From Hyphomicrobiales bacterium (GTDB lineage: Bacteria; Pseudomonadota; Alphaproteobacteria; Rhizobiales; Rhizobiaceae): 64,000 nucleotides of DNA. This document shows, piece by piece, positions 24,659 through 35,150 of the stretch; the stretch's first letter is position 1; each line of letters opens with the position of its first letter. The position numbers were made by a program, and so were the translations under genes. The stretch is from NCBI GenBank assembly GCA_900466005.1, contig UEGQ01000015.1:173737-237736 (forward strand), in the 5' to 3' direction. Below the pieces are notes generated by a model. The model was not told the DNA's origin. It saw only the letters and a program-made list of their open reading frames with translations, and made no database searches.

Positions 24659-25681
24659 ATGACTGTGACCGGCCTGCCGTTCGACGATTTCCGTGCGCTG
24701 CTGCGCGACCTGCCGGGGCCGGAGACCGCCGCCCTCGTCGCTGCGCGTGACCGTGACCGGCAGTTGACCAAGCCGCCGGGATCGCTCGGCCGGCTCGAAG
24801 AAATCGCCATGTGGCTTGCCGCCTGGACCGGCCGTCCGCCGGCGGTCAACCGTCCGCTGGTGGCGATCTTCGCCGGCAATCACGGCGTCACCAGGCATGG
24901 CATCACGCCTTTCCCGCCGTCCGTCACCCAGCAGATGGTCGAGAACTTCGCTGCCGGCGGCGCTGCGATCAACCAGATCTGCGCGACCTACGACCTTGGC
25001 CTCAAGATCTTCGACCTCGCGCTTGAATATCCGACCGGCGACATCACCTGCGAGGCGGCGCTCTCGGAGCGCGACTGCGCCGCGACCATGGCTTTCGGCA
25101 TGGAGGCGATCGCCGGCGGCACCGATCTTCTCTGCATCGGTGAGATGGGGATCGGCAACACGACGATCGCCGCGGCGATCAACCTCGCGCTCTACGGCGG
25201 CACGGCCGAGGAATGGGTCGGTCCCGGCACCGGCTCGCACGGCGAGCTGCTGGAGCGCAAGATCAATGCCGTGAAGACGGCCGTCGAGTTCCATCGCGCC
25301 CATCTCGACGACCCGCTCGAGGTTCTGAGGCGACTCGGGGGACGCGAGATCGCCGCCATGGCCGGCGCCATCCTGGCTGCCCGCGTGCAGCGAATTCCGG
25401 TCCTGATCGACGGCTACGTCGCGACCTCGGCCGCAGCGATCCTCAAGGCTGCCAACCCTTCGGCACTCGACCACTGCCTGATCGGCCACGTTTCCGGGGA
25501 GCCGGGTCACCTGAAGGCCATTGAGAAGCTCGGCAAGACGCCGCTTCTGGCGCTCGGCATGCGCCTCGGCGAAGGCTCGGGCGCTGCCCTCGCCGCCGGG
25601 ATCGTCAAGGCGGCTGCCGCCTGCCACTCCGGCATGGCGACATTCGAGAGCGCGGGCGTGAGCAACCAGACCGATGGCTGA
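24659..25681 (+). CDS. cobT: Nicotinate-nucleotide--dimethylbenzimidazole phosphoribosyltransferase
   Basis: The ATG at 24659 gives 340 residues, the normal length, with a GGAAG ribosome site. Signatures are [13 protein letters not shown] near residue 40 and the catalytic glutamate in [10 protein letters not shown] near residue 280. It transfers phosphoribose to dimethylbenzimidazole, forming alpha-ribazole phosphate for the lower ligand of B12. The old rhizobial name is cobU. It overlaps dgkA by 8 bases and diverges from cobS. I recall the same cobU-dgkA order in Sinorhizobium meliloti. Confidence 0.95.
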   Translation: MTVTGLPFDDFRALLRDLPGPETAALVAARDRDRQLTKPPGSLGRLEEIAMWLAAWTGRPPAVNRPLVAIFAGNHGVTRHGITPFPPSVTQQMVENFAAGGAAINQICATYDLGLKIFDLALEYPTGDITCEAALSERDCAATMAFGMEAIAGGTDLLCIGEMGIGNTTIAAAINLALYGGTAEEWVGPGTGSHGELLERKINAVKTAVEFHRAHLDDPLEVLRRLGGREIAAMAGAILAARVQRIPVLIDGYVATSAAAILKAANPSALDHCLIGHVSGEPGHLKAIEKLGKTPLLALGMRLGEGSGAALAAGIVKAAAACHSGMATFESAGVSNQTDG

Positions 25682-26081
25682 GGAGAAGCGCCACACGGCG
25701 GCCCCCGCCGACGACACGGGCAATCCCATCCGCAAGGAAACGGGTATTGCGCACTTCTTTGCGGCTGCACGCTATTCGCTGCAGGGCTTTCTGAGACTTT
25801 ACGAGGAATCGGCCTTCCGCCATGAACTCCTCGCCTTCGCCGCCGGGTTCGTACTGTTCTGGCTGGTCGGCGCGAGCTTCGGCGAGATCGTGACCTATGC
25901 GGTCCTGATGCTGCTGCTCTTTGCCGTCGAAGCGCTCAACACAGCGATCGAGGAACTGGTCGACCGGGTGTCTCCGGAAATCTCGACGGTCGGGCGCAAT
26001 GCCAAGGATCTCGGGTCGTTTGCCGTCTTCTGCCTGATCCTCGTGAACGGCATCTTCGCGGCGACCGTGGTTTTCTTCTGA
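25674..26081 (+). CDS. dgkA: Diacylglycerol kinase
   Basis: The 135-residue membrane protein has three helices and the DgkA signature [17 protein letters not shown] with AKDLGSFAV after it. It phosphorylates diacylglycerol to phosphatidate in the inner membrane. In rhizobia this recycles diacylglycerol released when phosphoglycerol is moved onto periplasmic cyclic glucans. The sulfatase-type gene at the right edge of this window belongs to the transferase superfamily that makes such diacylglycerol, but is not linked in operon. Start overlaps cobT. Confidence 0.95.
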   Translation: MAEEKRHTAAPADDTGNPIRKETGIAHFFAAARYSLQGFLRLYEESAFRHELLAFAAGFVLFWLVGASFGEIVTYAVLMLLLFAVEALNTAIEELVDRVSPEISTVGRNAKDLGSFAVFCLILVNGIFAATVVFF

Positions 26082-26115
26082 CCGCTCGCCGCGAGCTTTC
26101 GCGCGTCGTCGCTCC

Positions 26116-27090
26116 TCAGAAGCGGACCGTGGCGACGGAGGCGCGGTGATCCGAAGGCCAGGGCGTGACGACGATGTCCGCCTCGGGCGCCTTCTCTCCG
26201 ACGATGCCGGCCTTCATCACCGTGAGGTTTTTCGCCTTGCCGAAGGTGAAGTCGATCCGGTCGTGATGGTCCTCCGGATCCGTCGTTTCACTCGTCGGTG
26301 TCCATGTATAGGCGGGCTTGGCGACCTCCTCGGGGAAGGCTGCACGGTAGAGGTCGGTGAAGCCGCCTTCTCCCTCGACGCGCAACGTGGTCGGGTATCG
26401 CACGGCCATCGGCTGGTGGCCGGCTTTTGCGGAGGCGTCGGTCCAGTCGCGGAAGGACGGCTCGTTGAAATCACCGAACAGGAATACGGCGTCCGCGCCG
26501 TCTGCCTCCTTGAGATCGCTCATCAGGAGGTCGATCGCCGGGCCGCGGGCGGCTGTGGCGGCCGTGACCGCTTCCTCTGCCGTTTTCAGGAACGGCGCCG
26601 GACCATATTCGATGTCGAGAAGCTGGTAGGGCTGGTAGGGGTAGTCGGTCGGGTGGATGTTGAACACATAGACCTTGCGACCGTTGACGTTGATTGCCGC
26701 GCCGGTGTCGTGGGCGGTCGCCTTGCCGATCGGGTAGCGGCTCAGGATGGCGTTTGCCCAGAGCGCCGGATTGTCCTGCGCCTGGTCGTAGTAGTGGAAG
26801 CCGAGCGCTTCAGCGAGCTTTGCCGCGACGCTCTCGCCGACCGGCTTGCAGTCATCCGCCTCGCAAACCTCCGGCTCGGGCTTGGTTTCCTGAATACCGA
26901 TGATATCGGCGCCGGCGGCGCGAATGACCGCCGCAGTCTCCGCGACGTCCTTTCCCTCGTTGGCGCCACCGCCCCAGATGTTGAAGCTCATTACGGTCAA
27001 TTCCGTGACGGCACCCTGGGCGTGGCACGGGGACGCGGTGGATGCGAGGAGAGTGGCGCTCAGCGCGACCGCGCTCAGGTACGTATTCAT
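26116..27090 (-). CDS. Secreted endonuclease/exonuclease/phosphatase-fold hydrolase
   Basis: The 324-residue protein has a signal peptide of about 24 residues ending CHA. Its EEP domain is complete: SFNIWGG, the metal-binding IQE, NIHPTDYPYQPYQ, FGDFNEPS, RIDF and the terminal SDHR. Such enzymes cleave phosphodiesters with Mg2+ (nucleic acids, sphingomyelin, inositol phosphates). The substrate is not evident. Four cysteines in the mature part could form disulfides. It is a single gene convergent with dgkA. Confidence 0.85.
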   Translation of the reverse strand: MNTYLSAVALSATLLASTASPCHAQGAVTELTVMSFNIWGGGANEGKDVAETAAVIRAAGADIIGIQETKPEPEVCEADDCKPVGESVAAKLAEALGFHYYDQAQDNPALWANAILSRYPIGKATAHDTGAAINVNGRKVYVFNIHPTDYPYQPYQLLDIEYGPAPFLKTAEEAVTAATAARGPAIDLLMSDLKEADGADAVFLFGDFNEPSFRDWTDASAKAGHQPMAVRYPTTLRVEGEGGFTDLYRAAFPEEVAKPAYTWTPTSETTDPEDHHDRIDFTFGKAKNLTVMKAGIVGEKAPEADIVVTPWPSDHRASVATVRF

Positions 27091-27199
27091 GGCAGCTCCG
27101 GGAAGGGTGATGAACGAGACAGCGTGACGCTAGCGCGTTTCGATGACAGATGCGCGAAGCCTCCGGGGACACCGCGCGATCGCCGTCAGGCCCCGATGT

Positions 27200-28735
<1,536 letters not shown>

Positions 28736-28857
28736 GCTTCAAAATGTCGTCTGTCGCGCGATCATGCGAGACTAGAGGCAAAAGATTAAGAAGATGCTCT
28801 CGAAAAGGATTTGTTTGCCATGCTCGAAAAGCCTTCGTTTGTGAAGAAGGCCGGATT

Positions 28858-29436
28858 GTGACCAGGTTTCGGCGCATCTTTCGCGATGGCGTGGTCGGCG
28901 TCGCCATGTTGCTGCTCGCGCTGCTGATCATCGCCAAACTCGATCGGGACGGGGAACGGAACTTCTCCGGCGATCTCGTCGCCGTCGACGGGGATACGCT
29001 CGCCAACGGCAAGGGCCGGGCGAGGCTCGAAAGCATCGATGCGCCCGAGCTCTCGCAGAAATGCCGGCGGCCCGACCGCCAGACCTGGCCCTGCGGCGTC
29101 GAGGCGAAGCGCCGCCTTGCCACGTTTCTGGCGAGTCCGGGTCTCGTCTGCACGGGGAGGGCCGACGACCGCTACGGACGGCGGCTGGTGCGCTGCCGGT
29201 CAGGTGAGACCGACGTGAACGCGCTCATGGTCAGGGAGGGGTTTGCCGTTTCCTACGGCGGCTATTCCGCGGAGGAAGCCGTCGCCCGCCGGGAGGGTTT
29301 CGGCATCTGGAGCGGGGCGTTCGAACGCCCGGAGGTATGGCGACGGGCGAACGGCCTGGACACGGGCGATATGGCGCCAGCCGATGCGGGCGACCGTCTT
29401 TTTGCTTTTCTCCGGCGGCTCTTTGGTATCAATTGA
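28858..29436 (+). CDS. Membrane-anchored thermonuclease-family (SNase) nuclease
   Basis: The GTG at 28858 with GAAGAAGG seven bases upstream gives 192 residues. An N-terminal helix (about 10-28) anchors or exports the protein. The staphylococcal-nuclease fold is visible in VDGDTL, the RLESIDAPEL block with the active-site Arg and Glu, and YGRRLVRC. Ca-dependent cleavage of DNA or RNA is the family activity. The gene diverges from the histidine kinase and is followed 19 bases later by a GST gene, probably co-transcribed. Confidence 0.85.
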   Translation: MTRFRRIFRDGVVGVAMLLLALLIIAKLDRDGERNFSGDLVAVDGDTLANGKGRARLESIDAPELSQKCRRPDRQTWPCGVEAKRRLATFLASPGLVCTGRADDRYGRRLVRCRSGETDVNALMVREGFAVSYGGYSAEEAVARREGFGIWSGAFERPEVWRRANGLDTGDMAPADAGDRLFAFLRRLFGIN

Positions 29437-29455
29437 CCGACCACGGAGGAAACAG

Positions 29456-30067
29456 ATGAAGCTTTACGATGGCGGACGGGCGCCCAATCCGCGCCGGGTG
29501 ACGGTGTTTTTGAAGGAAAAGGGCATCGCGGTCGAGATCGTGCCGGTGGATATGAACACCCTCGGTCACAGGGCGCCGGAACTCACCGCCAAGAACCCGC
29601 TGCAGCGCCTTCCGATCCTCGAACTCGACGACGGTACGGTCCTTTGCGAATCCGTCGCGATCTGCCGCTATTTCGAGGAGCTTCAACCCGATCCGCCGCT
29701 CTTCGGGACCGATGCCAAGGATCGGGCGATCGTCGAGATGTGGAACCGCCGCGCCGAGCTCATCTACTTGACGGCCGTCGCCGCGGCCTTCCGGCACATC
29801 CATCCGGCGATGGTGTCGTGGGAAGTGCCGCAGGTGCCGGAATGGGGCGAGGTCAACAAGCAGAAGGCTGTCGAGTTCCTGCGGTTCCTGAACGACGAAC
29901 TTGCCGGCCGGCCCTATGTCGCCGGACAGCGCTATACCATCGCCGACATCACGACGATGATCGCCTTCGACTTCATGAAGCCGGCGCGTATCACCTGCCC
30001 GGACGAGTTCACCCATGTGTGGCGCTGGTACCGCGAGGTCGCCTCACGTCCGAGTGCGGCGCTCTGA
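29456..30067 (+). CDS. Glutathione S-transferase family protein
   Basis: The 203-residue protein starts behind the excellent ribosome site GGAGGAAACAG. The thioredoxin-fold N-terminal domain has the cis-proline and gamma-glutamyl binding region LPILELDDGTVLCESVAICRY (the ES pair), and the C-terminal all-alpha domain ends near YTIADITTMIAFDF. It probably conjugates glutathione to an electrophile or acts as a peroxidase. Substrate not predictable. It is followed by the uracil-DNA glycosylase family gene 10 bases downstream. Confidence 0.9.
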   Translation: MKLYDGGRAPNPRRVTVFLKEKGIAVEIVPVDMNTLGHRAPELTAKNPLQRLPILELDDGTVLCESVAICRYFEELQPDPPLFGTDAKDRAIVEMWNRRAELIYLTAVAAAFRHIHPAMVSWEVPQVPEWGEVNKQKAVEFLRFLNDELAGRPYVAGQRYTIADITTMIAFDFMKPARITCPDEFTHVWRWYREVASRPSAAL

Positions 30068-30077
30068 CGGCCTGCCG

Positions 30078-30722
30078 ATGGCGGACGACGCGCTGGAAAC
30101 GTTGCGCAGGGAGATCGCGCTTTGCCGTATCTGCCGTGACCGGCCGCGAGGCGGCATGGCGCACCGCCTGCCGCACGAGCCGCGCCCGGTCGCCGTCCTT
30201 TCCGGGACGGCGCGCATCCTGATTGCCGGTCAGGCGCCCGGTCTTCGGGTCCACGAAACGGGGTTGCCCTTCAACGATGCCTCCGGCGACCGCTTGCGGC
30301 AATGGATGGGGGTGGATCGCGAGGCCTTCTACGACCCAGATCGTTTCGCCATCGTTCCAATGGGTTTCTGCTTTCCCGGCTACAACAGTCAGGGTCACGA
30401 CCTGCCGCCGCGGCGTGAATGCGCGCCTGCCTGGCGCGAGCGGGTGCTCGCCACGATGCCGCAGATCGAGCTCGTCCTCGCCGTCGGACAATATGCGCAG
30501 GCCTGGCATCTCGGCAGCCGGCGCAAGCGAACGCTCGGCGAAACCGTGCGACATTGGCGAGACTACATCCATTGCTCCGGCTCGCCCGGCCCAAGCGTGT
30601 TGCCGCTGCCGCATCCGAGCTGGCGAAACACGGGATGGCTGAAGACGAATCCGTGGTTCGATCAGGAGTTGCTTCCGGTCCTGCGCGAGGAAGTGGATCG
30701 TTTGTGTTCTTCGCCTTTGTGA
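30078..30722 (+). CDS. Uracil-DNA glycosylase family protein
   Basis: The 214-residue protein starts with CRICRDRP, followed by the glycosylase motif A region IAGQAPGLRVHETGLPFND (residues about 49-67) and the C-terminal motif LPLPHPSWRN. The motifs place it in the UDG superfamily, but the usual catalytic Asp or Asn of motif A is not at its normal place (GQAPG), as in the poorly studied YqaB-like branch. DNA repair or another base-handling role is therefore inferred. It probably shares a transcript with the GST gene. Confidence 0.8.
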   Translation: MADDALETLRREIALCRICRDRPRGGMAHRLPHEPRPVAVLSGTARILIAGQAPGLRVHETGLPFNDASGDRLRQWMGVDREAFYDPDRFAIVPMGFCFPGYNSQGHDLPPRRECAPAWRERVLATMPQIELVLAVGQYAQAWHLGSRRKRTLGETVRHWRDYIHCSGSPGPSVLPLPHPSWRNTGWLKTNPWFDQELLPVLREEVDRLCSSPL

Positions 30723-30732
30723 GCTTTCAAAA

Positions 30733-30767
30733 CGGAAAATCTCCGCTATACCGGGAATAATTTTCCG
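30733..30767. promoter_or_regulatory. Inverted repeat upstream of the Lrp gene
   Basis: CGGAAAAT (30733-30740) and ATTTTCCG (30760-30767) are exact complements with 19 bases between them, ending 12 bases before the Lrp start. The spacing fits two adjacent Lrp half-sites on one face of DNA. Autoregulation is inferred. Confidence 0.5.
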
Positions 30768-30779
30768 AAGGATCAGGGC

Positions 30780-31268
30780 ATGGACCGTCTCGACCGAAAG
30801 ATTTTGCGCATACTCCAGGAAGACTCCACGCTCGCCGTGGCCGATCTCGCCAAGAAGGTCGGGCTTTCCACGACGCCCTGCTGGCGCCGAATCCAGAAAA
30901 TGGAGGAGGATGGCGTCATTCGCCGGCGGGTGGCGCTTCTTGATCCCGGCAAGGTCAACACCAAGGTCACCGTCTTCGTGTCGATCCGCACCAACACCCA
31001 TTCGATCGAATGGCTGAAGCGCTTCTCCGAAGTGGTGGTGGATTTTCCGGAAGTCGTCGAATTCTACCGCATGAGCGGCGACGTCGACTATCTCCTGCGT
31101 GTCGTCGTTCCGGACATCGCCGCCTACGACGCCTTCTACAAGCGCCTGATCGCCCGCATCGAGATCCGCGACGTCTCCTCGGCCTTCGCCATGGAGCAGA
31201 TCAAGTACACGACCGAGCTGCCGCTCGACTACATGATCCTCGACAATCAGAAGTCCCAGGAGGACTGA
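30780..31268 (+). CDS. Lrp/AsnC-family transcriptional regulator
   Basis: The 162-residue protein starts LDRLDRKILRILQEDS-like. Its DNA-binding helix pair is VADLAKKVGLSTTPCWRRIQKME, and the RAM ligand domain includes SGDVDYLLRVVVPD. It is about as close to DecR/YbaO-type regulators as to Lrp. It is paralogous to the regulator at 3401. An inverted repeat lies just upstream. The target gene is unclear: the following genes run on the other strand, and the preceding ones are GST and glycosylase. Confidence 0.92.
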   Translation: MDRLDRKILRILQEDSTLAVADLAKKVGLSTTPCWRRIQKMEEDGVIRRRVALLDPGKVNTKVTVFVSIRTNTHSIEWLKRFSEVVVDFPEVVEFYRMSGDVDYLLRVVVPDIAAYDAFYKRLIARIEIRDVSSAFAMEQIKYTTELPLDYMILDNQKSQED

Positions 31269-31281
31269 CCTCGTTCGAGGT

Positions 31282-31971
31282 TCAGTCCTTCAGGCGTTCC
31301 AGCACCTTTTCGCTCGTAAGCTCGCGCACGGCGTCCTTGCCGATCCAGCGCGCGGTCTTGTCAGCGCTGGTGGCGAGCTTCTGCGCCAGCGCCAGCGCCG
31401 GGCCGTGGCAATTTCGGTTGCGTTTGCCGATGTTGCGGAGCGCCCAGTTCACCGCCTTGCGGACGAAGTTGCGCTCGTCCGTAGCATGCGCTTCGACCAG
31501 CGCCAGATAACCGAGGATCAAGCCGTCCGGCTCCCGTTTCAGATGGACCGCCGCCGAGGCGATCATCGAAAAGGCGGTGCGGCGCACGAACTCGCGCGCA
31601 TCCTCGGCGAATTCGGGAATGAGGCCTTCGAGCCGGGCGGTCACGAAGAGGTCGGCGGCAGCGTCGACGATCTCCCAGGATGCGAAATCGCCGGCGAGAC
31701 GGCGCGCCGTTGCAGCCTCCAGCGTCTTCGGGTCCAGCGTATAGAGTGCCAGCATCCGTGCTTCACGGATGCCGGTCTCCCAGAGTTCGAGCGCACGGGC
31801 AGGGTTCTTCTTCACCTGCCGGGCGATCTTCTGCATCACCGGGTTGGAGATGCCCAGCGCATTGTCTGTCACGATACCGAACCGGCCCATGCCGGCGATG
31901 TTCTCGTCATTCCTGAGCGTTTGCAGGAAGGCGACGATCTCGTCGGTGATCGCGGCCGGTCCGAGGGTCAT
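31282..31971 (-). CDS. AlkD-like DNA alkylation repair protein
   Basis: The 229-residue protein is all-alpha with HEAT-like repeats and the conserved VRKAVNWALRNIGK block. This matches DNA alkylation repair (AlkD-type) proteins that remove bulky or positively charged alkylated bases without flipping. The ATG overlaps the stop of the dehydrogenase gene by 4 bases, so they are co-translated, an odd partnership. The catalytic residues of AlkD were not checked one by one, so the family is clearer than the activity. Confidence 0.82.
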   Translation of the reverse strand: MTLGPAAITDEIVAFLQTLRNDENIAGMGRFGIVTDNALGISNPVMQKIARQVKKNPARALELWETGIREARMLALYTLDPKTLEAATARRLAGDFASWEIVDAAADLFVTARLEGLIPEFAEDAREFVRRTAFSMIASAAVHLKREPDGLILGYLALVEAHATDERNFVRKAVNWALRNIGKRNRNCHGPALALAQKLATSADKTARWIGKDAVRELTSEKVLERLKD

Positions 31972-32837
31972 TTTTCCAGCCGCGCGAGAAGCGAGGAGGT
32001 ATCCCAGCGCTTGCCGCCGAGCTTCTGCACCTCGCCGTAGAACTGGTCGACGAGCGCGGTGACGGGCAGGGCGGCGCCGTTGCGGCGGGCTTCGGAGAGC
32101 ACGATGTCGAGGTCCTTGCGCATCCAGTCGACGGCGAAGCCGAAGTCGTACTTGCCCTGGTTCATCGTTTTGTAGCGGTTTTCCATCTGCCACGAGCCGG
32201 CCGCGCCCTTGGAGATGACTTCGATAACCTTTTCAATGTCCAAGCCGGCTTTCTTGCCAAAGTGAATCCCTTCCGCGAGGCCCTGGACGAGACCGGCGAT
32301 GCAGATCTGGTTGACCATCTTGGTGAGCTGGCCGGCACCGGCGGGGCCCATGAGCCCGACCATCCGGGCATAGGCGTCGATGACCGGTCGGGCGTGCTCG
32401 AAGGCCGCTTCGTCACCGCCGCACATCACCGTCAGAACGCCGTTCTCGGCACCTGCCTGACCGCCGGAGACAGGGGCGTCGATGAAGTCGCAGCCTCTGG
32501 CCTTCGCGGCCTCATAGAGTTCGCGGGCGACTTCGGCTGAGGCGGTGGTGTTGTCGATCAGCACGGCGCCGGCCTTCATGCCGGCAAGGACGCCGTCCGG
32601 GCCGATGGTCACGGAACGGAGGTCGTCGTCGTTGCCGACGCAGGTGAAGACGAAATCGGCGTCGCGCGCTGCTTCGGCCGGCGTGGCGGCGGATTGGCCG
32701 CCGTGCTGCTTCACCCAGCTCTCGGCCTTGGCCGCCGTCCGGTTGTAGACGGTGACGTCATGGCCCCCCTTCGCCTTCAGGTGTCCGGCCATGGGATATC
32801 CCATGACGCCCAGTCCGATGAATGCAATCTTGGCCAT
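31968..32837 (-). CDS. NAD(P)-dependent beta-hydroxyacid dehydrogenase
   Basis: The 289-residue protein has the N-terminal Rossmann motif GLGVMGYPMAGHL, the substrate loop DAPVSGGQAGAE and the catalytic lysine in QLTKMVNQ. It belongs to the 3-hydroxyisobutyrate dehydrogenase / 2-hydroxy-3-oxopropionate (tartronate semialdehyde) reductase family. The exact substrate is not certain; no glyoxylate carboligase gene is present. It is the first gene of a two-gene operon with the AlkD-like gene. Confidence 0.9.
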   Translation of the reverse strand: MAKIAFIGLGVMGYPMAGHLKAKGGHDVTVYNRTAAKAESWVKQHGGQSAATPAEAARDADFVFTCVGNDDDLRSVTIGPDGVLAGMKAGAVLIDNTTASAEVARELYEAAKARGCDFIDAPVSGGQAGAENGVLTVMCGGDEAAFEHARPVIDAYARMVGLMGPAGAGQLTKMVNQICIAGLVQGLAEGIHFGKKAGLDIEKVIEVISKGAAGSWQMENRYKTMNQGKYDFGFAVDWMRKDLDIVLSEARRNGAALPVTALVDQFYGEVQKLGGKRWDTSSLLARLEK

Positions 32838-32940
32838 GCCGTCTCTCCCGAAAGTTCGTTTGCAGCGAAAGCTTTAGAGGAAAGACGCGGTCTCCTCAAT
32901 CGCGATCTCCGGCAGAGATGGGCCGACGGTCGGCGACCGT

Positions 32941-33750
32941 TCACCCCTTCAGGCGCGCAATCACCAGATGGCCGGGGCTCGGTTCGCCGTCCTGCATGCG
33001 GACGTTGATCTCGCCGAGCTCGACGATCTCGAAGCCGGTCTGTTCCAGGCGTTCGCGGATATAGGCCTCGGTGTGCAGGAAGCGCTGGTGCGGGCCGACG
33101 ATGTAGGCTCGGCCGTCTTCGGCGGGGAGCGTCTCGGAGGAGAAGACGAAGATGCCGCCCGGCACCATGTTTTCGGCTGCGCCGAAGAAGAGCGGCTCGA
33201 GCGCGCCGAGATAGGGCAGCACGTCCGTCGCGGTGATGAGGTCGAAGGCTTCTTCATCGTTGTCTTCGAGAAAATCCTCGACTTCGGCGACGTAGAGGGT
33301 TTCGTAGAGGTCCTTCTCGTGGGCGAGCTCGACCATGTTCTCCGAGATGTCGATGCCGGTGATGTCGCCGACCATGTCGCGCAGCGCGCCGCCGGTGAGC
33401 CCGGTGCCGCAGCCGAGATCGAGCATGCGCCGAAACGGACCGAGGGCGAGCGCCTGCAGGCGCTGGCGCACCATCATCGGCACGGCATAGCCGAGCTGTT
33501 CGACGAGGATGTCCTCGAAGGCCTCGGCATGCTGGTCGAAAAGCGTCTCGACGTAGGCGTCCGGGGCCTTCGGTGGCGTCTCACCACGGCCGAGCGCGGC
33601 GATGCGGACGGCTGCCCCGCCGTGGTCTTCGGGATCGAGTTCGAGAACGTGCCGGTAGGCCTCGACGGCGGCGTCGACATTGCCGGCCTTTTCGAGCGTG
33701 AGTGCGCGACTATAGGCCTCCGCCAGTGCTTCTTCGTCGATCTTTGCCAT
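32941..33750 (-). CDS. TPR-containing class I SAM methyltransferase
   Basis: The 269-residue protein begins with a short tetratricopeptide-like region (residues about 5-50, EAYRHVLELDPED) and continues as a class I methyltransferase with the SAM loop LDLGCGTGLTG near residue 118. Such fusions are common in alphaproteobacteria; the methyl acceptor is unknown. The ATG at 33750 follows GAGGAGCTCCCC. Upstream in-frame codons carry no signal. It diverges from the DUF2270 gene. Confidence 0.87.
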   Translation of the reverse strand: MAKIDEEALAEAYSRALTLEKAGNVDAAVEAYRHVLELDPEDHGGAAVRIAALGRGETPPKAPDAYVETLFDQHAEAFEDILVEQLGYAVPMMVRQRLQALALGPFRRMLDLGCGTGLTGGALRDMVGDITGIDISENMVELAHEKDLYETLYVAEVEDFLEDNDEEAFDLITATDVLPYLGALEPLFFGAAENMVPGGIFVFSSETLPAEDGRAYIVGPHQRFLHTEAYIRERLEQTGFEIVELGEINVRMQDGEPSPGHLVIARLKG

Positions 33751-33910
33751 GGGGAGCTCCTCGAAAGGCGTTCGTTCTCCGGCGCTTGGCGCCGCGTGGG
33801 CCGGGTCTACAGGCTCCGGGCGAGTTTGGCAATGCAGACGCACGGAACCCGCGGGCGAGCTTCCTCGTTGTAGGGACATTGCTCGATGCATCCAGCGTTT
33901 CGGGGGAAAC

Positions 33911-34633
33911 ATGGCCGACGAGTCACCGCTTCGTGCGGCGATGGCGCAAGAGGTGCGCAGGGCGCCGACATTGCCCGTCACCTCCGCCGAAAAAGCGAAC
34001 CTGATCATTCACTACTATCGCGGCGAGATTGGCCGCATGATCAGCTGGCGCGACCGTATCGACCGGAGTTCCAACTGGGCGATCACCGTGGTCGCCGGTT
34101 TGCTGTCGGTGTCCCTGTCGACACCGACCTCGCACCATGGTGTCGTGCTTTTCGCCATGCTGCTCATTTCTCTCTTCCTGCTGATCGAGGCGCGGCGCTA
34201 TCGCTTCTTCGACGTCTATCGCGCCCGCGTCCGGCAGCTCGAGCGCTACTACTTTTCCCAGGCGCTATGCCCCGACGACGAACTCAATCCGGATTGGGCC
34301 GCAGCGATCGCCAAGAGCCTGCGCCAGCCGACATTCCTCATAAGCTATCGCGAGGCACTCTTCCGCCGTATCCGCCGCAATTACTGCTGGATGTACTTGA
34401 TCCTTCTCCTGGCCTGGAGCCTGAAGATCTCGACACCGAAACTCCTGCCGGACCAGTCGCGCGCGGATCTGGTCCATTCGCTAGGGCAGTTGGTCGACAA
34501 TGCGGCGCTCGGCGCCGTGCCGGGCTGGGTCGTGCTGGCGATCGTCGGCGTCTGGCACGCGGGCATACTCTATGCGGCCCTCCACAAGGAACCCGACGAG
34601 GGCGAATTCGCCCACGGCGAGGTTCATGTGTGA
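33911..34633 (+). CDS. DUF2270 membrane protein
   Basis: The 240-residue protein has about four membrane helices (residues 55-95, 155-175, 205-225) and the DUF2270 block HYYRGEIGRMISWRDRIDRSSNWAI (start near residue 33, shown here only as a family mark in part). Function unknown. The ATG is preceded by GGGGGAAAC. The C-terminus is acidic and histidine-containing. It overlaps nothing and converges with usg. Confidence 0.8.
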   Translation: MADESPLRAAMAQEVRRAPTLPVTSAEKANLIIHYYRGEIGRMISWRDRIDRSSNWAITVVAGLLSVSLSTPTSHHGVVLFAMLLISLFLLIEARRYRFFDVYRARVRQLERYYFSQALCPDDELNPDWAAAIAKSLRQPTFLISYREALFRRIRRNYCWMYLILLLAWSLKISTPKLLPDQSRADLVHSLGQLVDNAALGAVPGWVVLAIVGVWHAGILYAALHKEPDEGEFAHGEVHV

Positions 34634-34640
34634 CATCCTT

Positions 34641-34907
34641 TCAGTGGAGGATGAATTCGCCCTTCAGCGCGCGCCATTCGTTCGCGCCGATCAGCCGGCG
34701 ATGCACGTAGCAGACCGAATGAAGCGGGCCGTCGAGCTTTTCCTGCCAGAATTTCAGGAAGCTCTTCATCTCCGGAAATTCCGGCGCGAGATCATAGTGC
34801 TGCCAGACATAGGTCTGCAGCACGGCGGGGTGATCGGGCATCCGGTAGAGAATTTGTGCGGTGGTCAGGCCGTAGCCTTTCAGCATCATTTCCATGTCGT
34901 GGTTCAT
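34641..34907 (-). CDS. usg: Usg family protein
   Basis: The family core MLKGYGLTTAQILYRMPDHP, then QTYVWQHYDLAPEFP and the end LHSVCYVHRRLIGANEWR are unmistakable. The start at 34907 (GAGG five bases upstream) gives 88 residues, the usual Usg size. Upstream in-frame ATGs at 35000 and 35006 would add 33 residues but have no ribosome site. Usg is a small alphaproteobacterial protein of unknown function, first noted near tryptophan genes. A perfect CtrA-type site lies 116 bases upstream. Confidence 0.85.
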   Translation of the reverse strand: MNHDMEMMLKGYGLTTAQILYRMPDHPAVLQTYVWQHYDLAPEFPEMKSFLKFWQEKLDGPLHSVCYVHRRLIGANEWRALKGEFILH

Positions 34908-35022
34908 CGCAGCCTCGCAACGCTGTTCCCATTGCTTTCCCGCCGGAACGAATGGCGTTTGCCGCTTCTGTCGCACCCCGACGGGGTCTTTCCCAGACAT
35001 GATCATGGAAGCACCGGTTTGC

Positions 35023-35037
35023 TTAAGCGAAGCTTAA
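35023..35037. promoter_or_regulatory. Perfect TTAA-N7-TTAA element (CtrA-site candidate)
   Basis: TTAAGCGAAGCTTAA contains two TTAA half-sites separated by exactly 7 bases, the full CtrA consensus of alphaproteobacteria, and is also an inverted repeat. It lies upstream of usg on its promoter side. CtrA binding is inferred. Confidence 0.55.
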
Positions 35038-35150
35038 TATCCGGAGAGATGACGGGAAATATCTTTCTTATTCAGTTGGATAGCAGCAGTCCTGCGCGAG
35101 TGCTGCCACATCCGCCCCGCTGTTTCGTGCAGGGCGGATGCGGGACGCCG

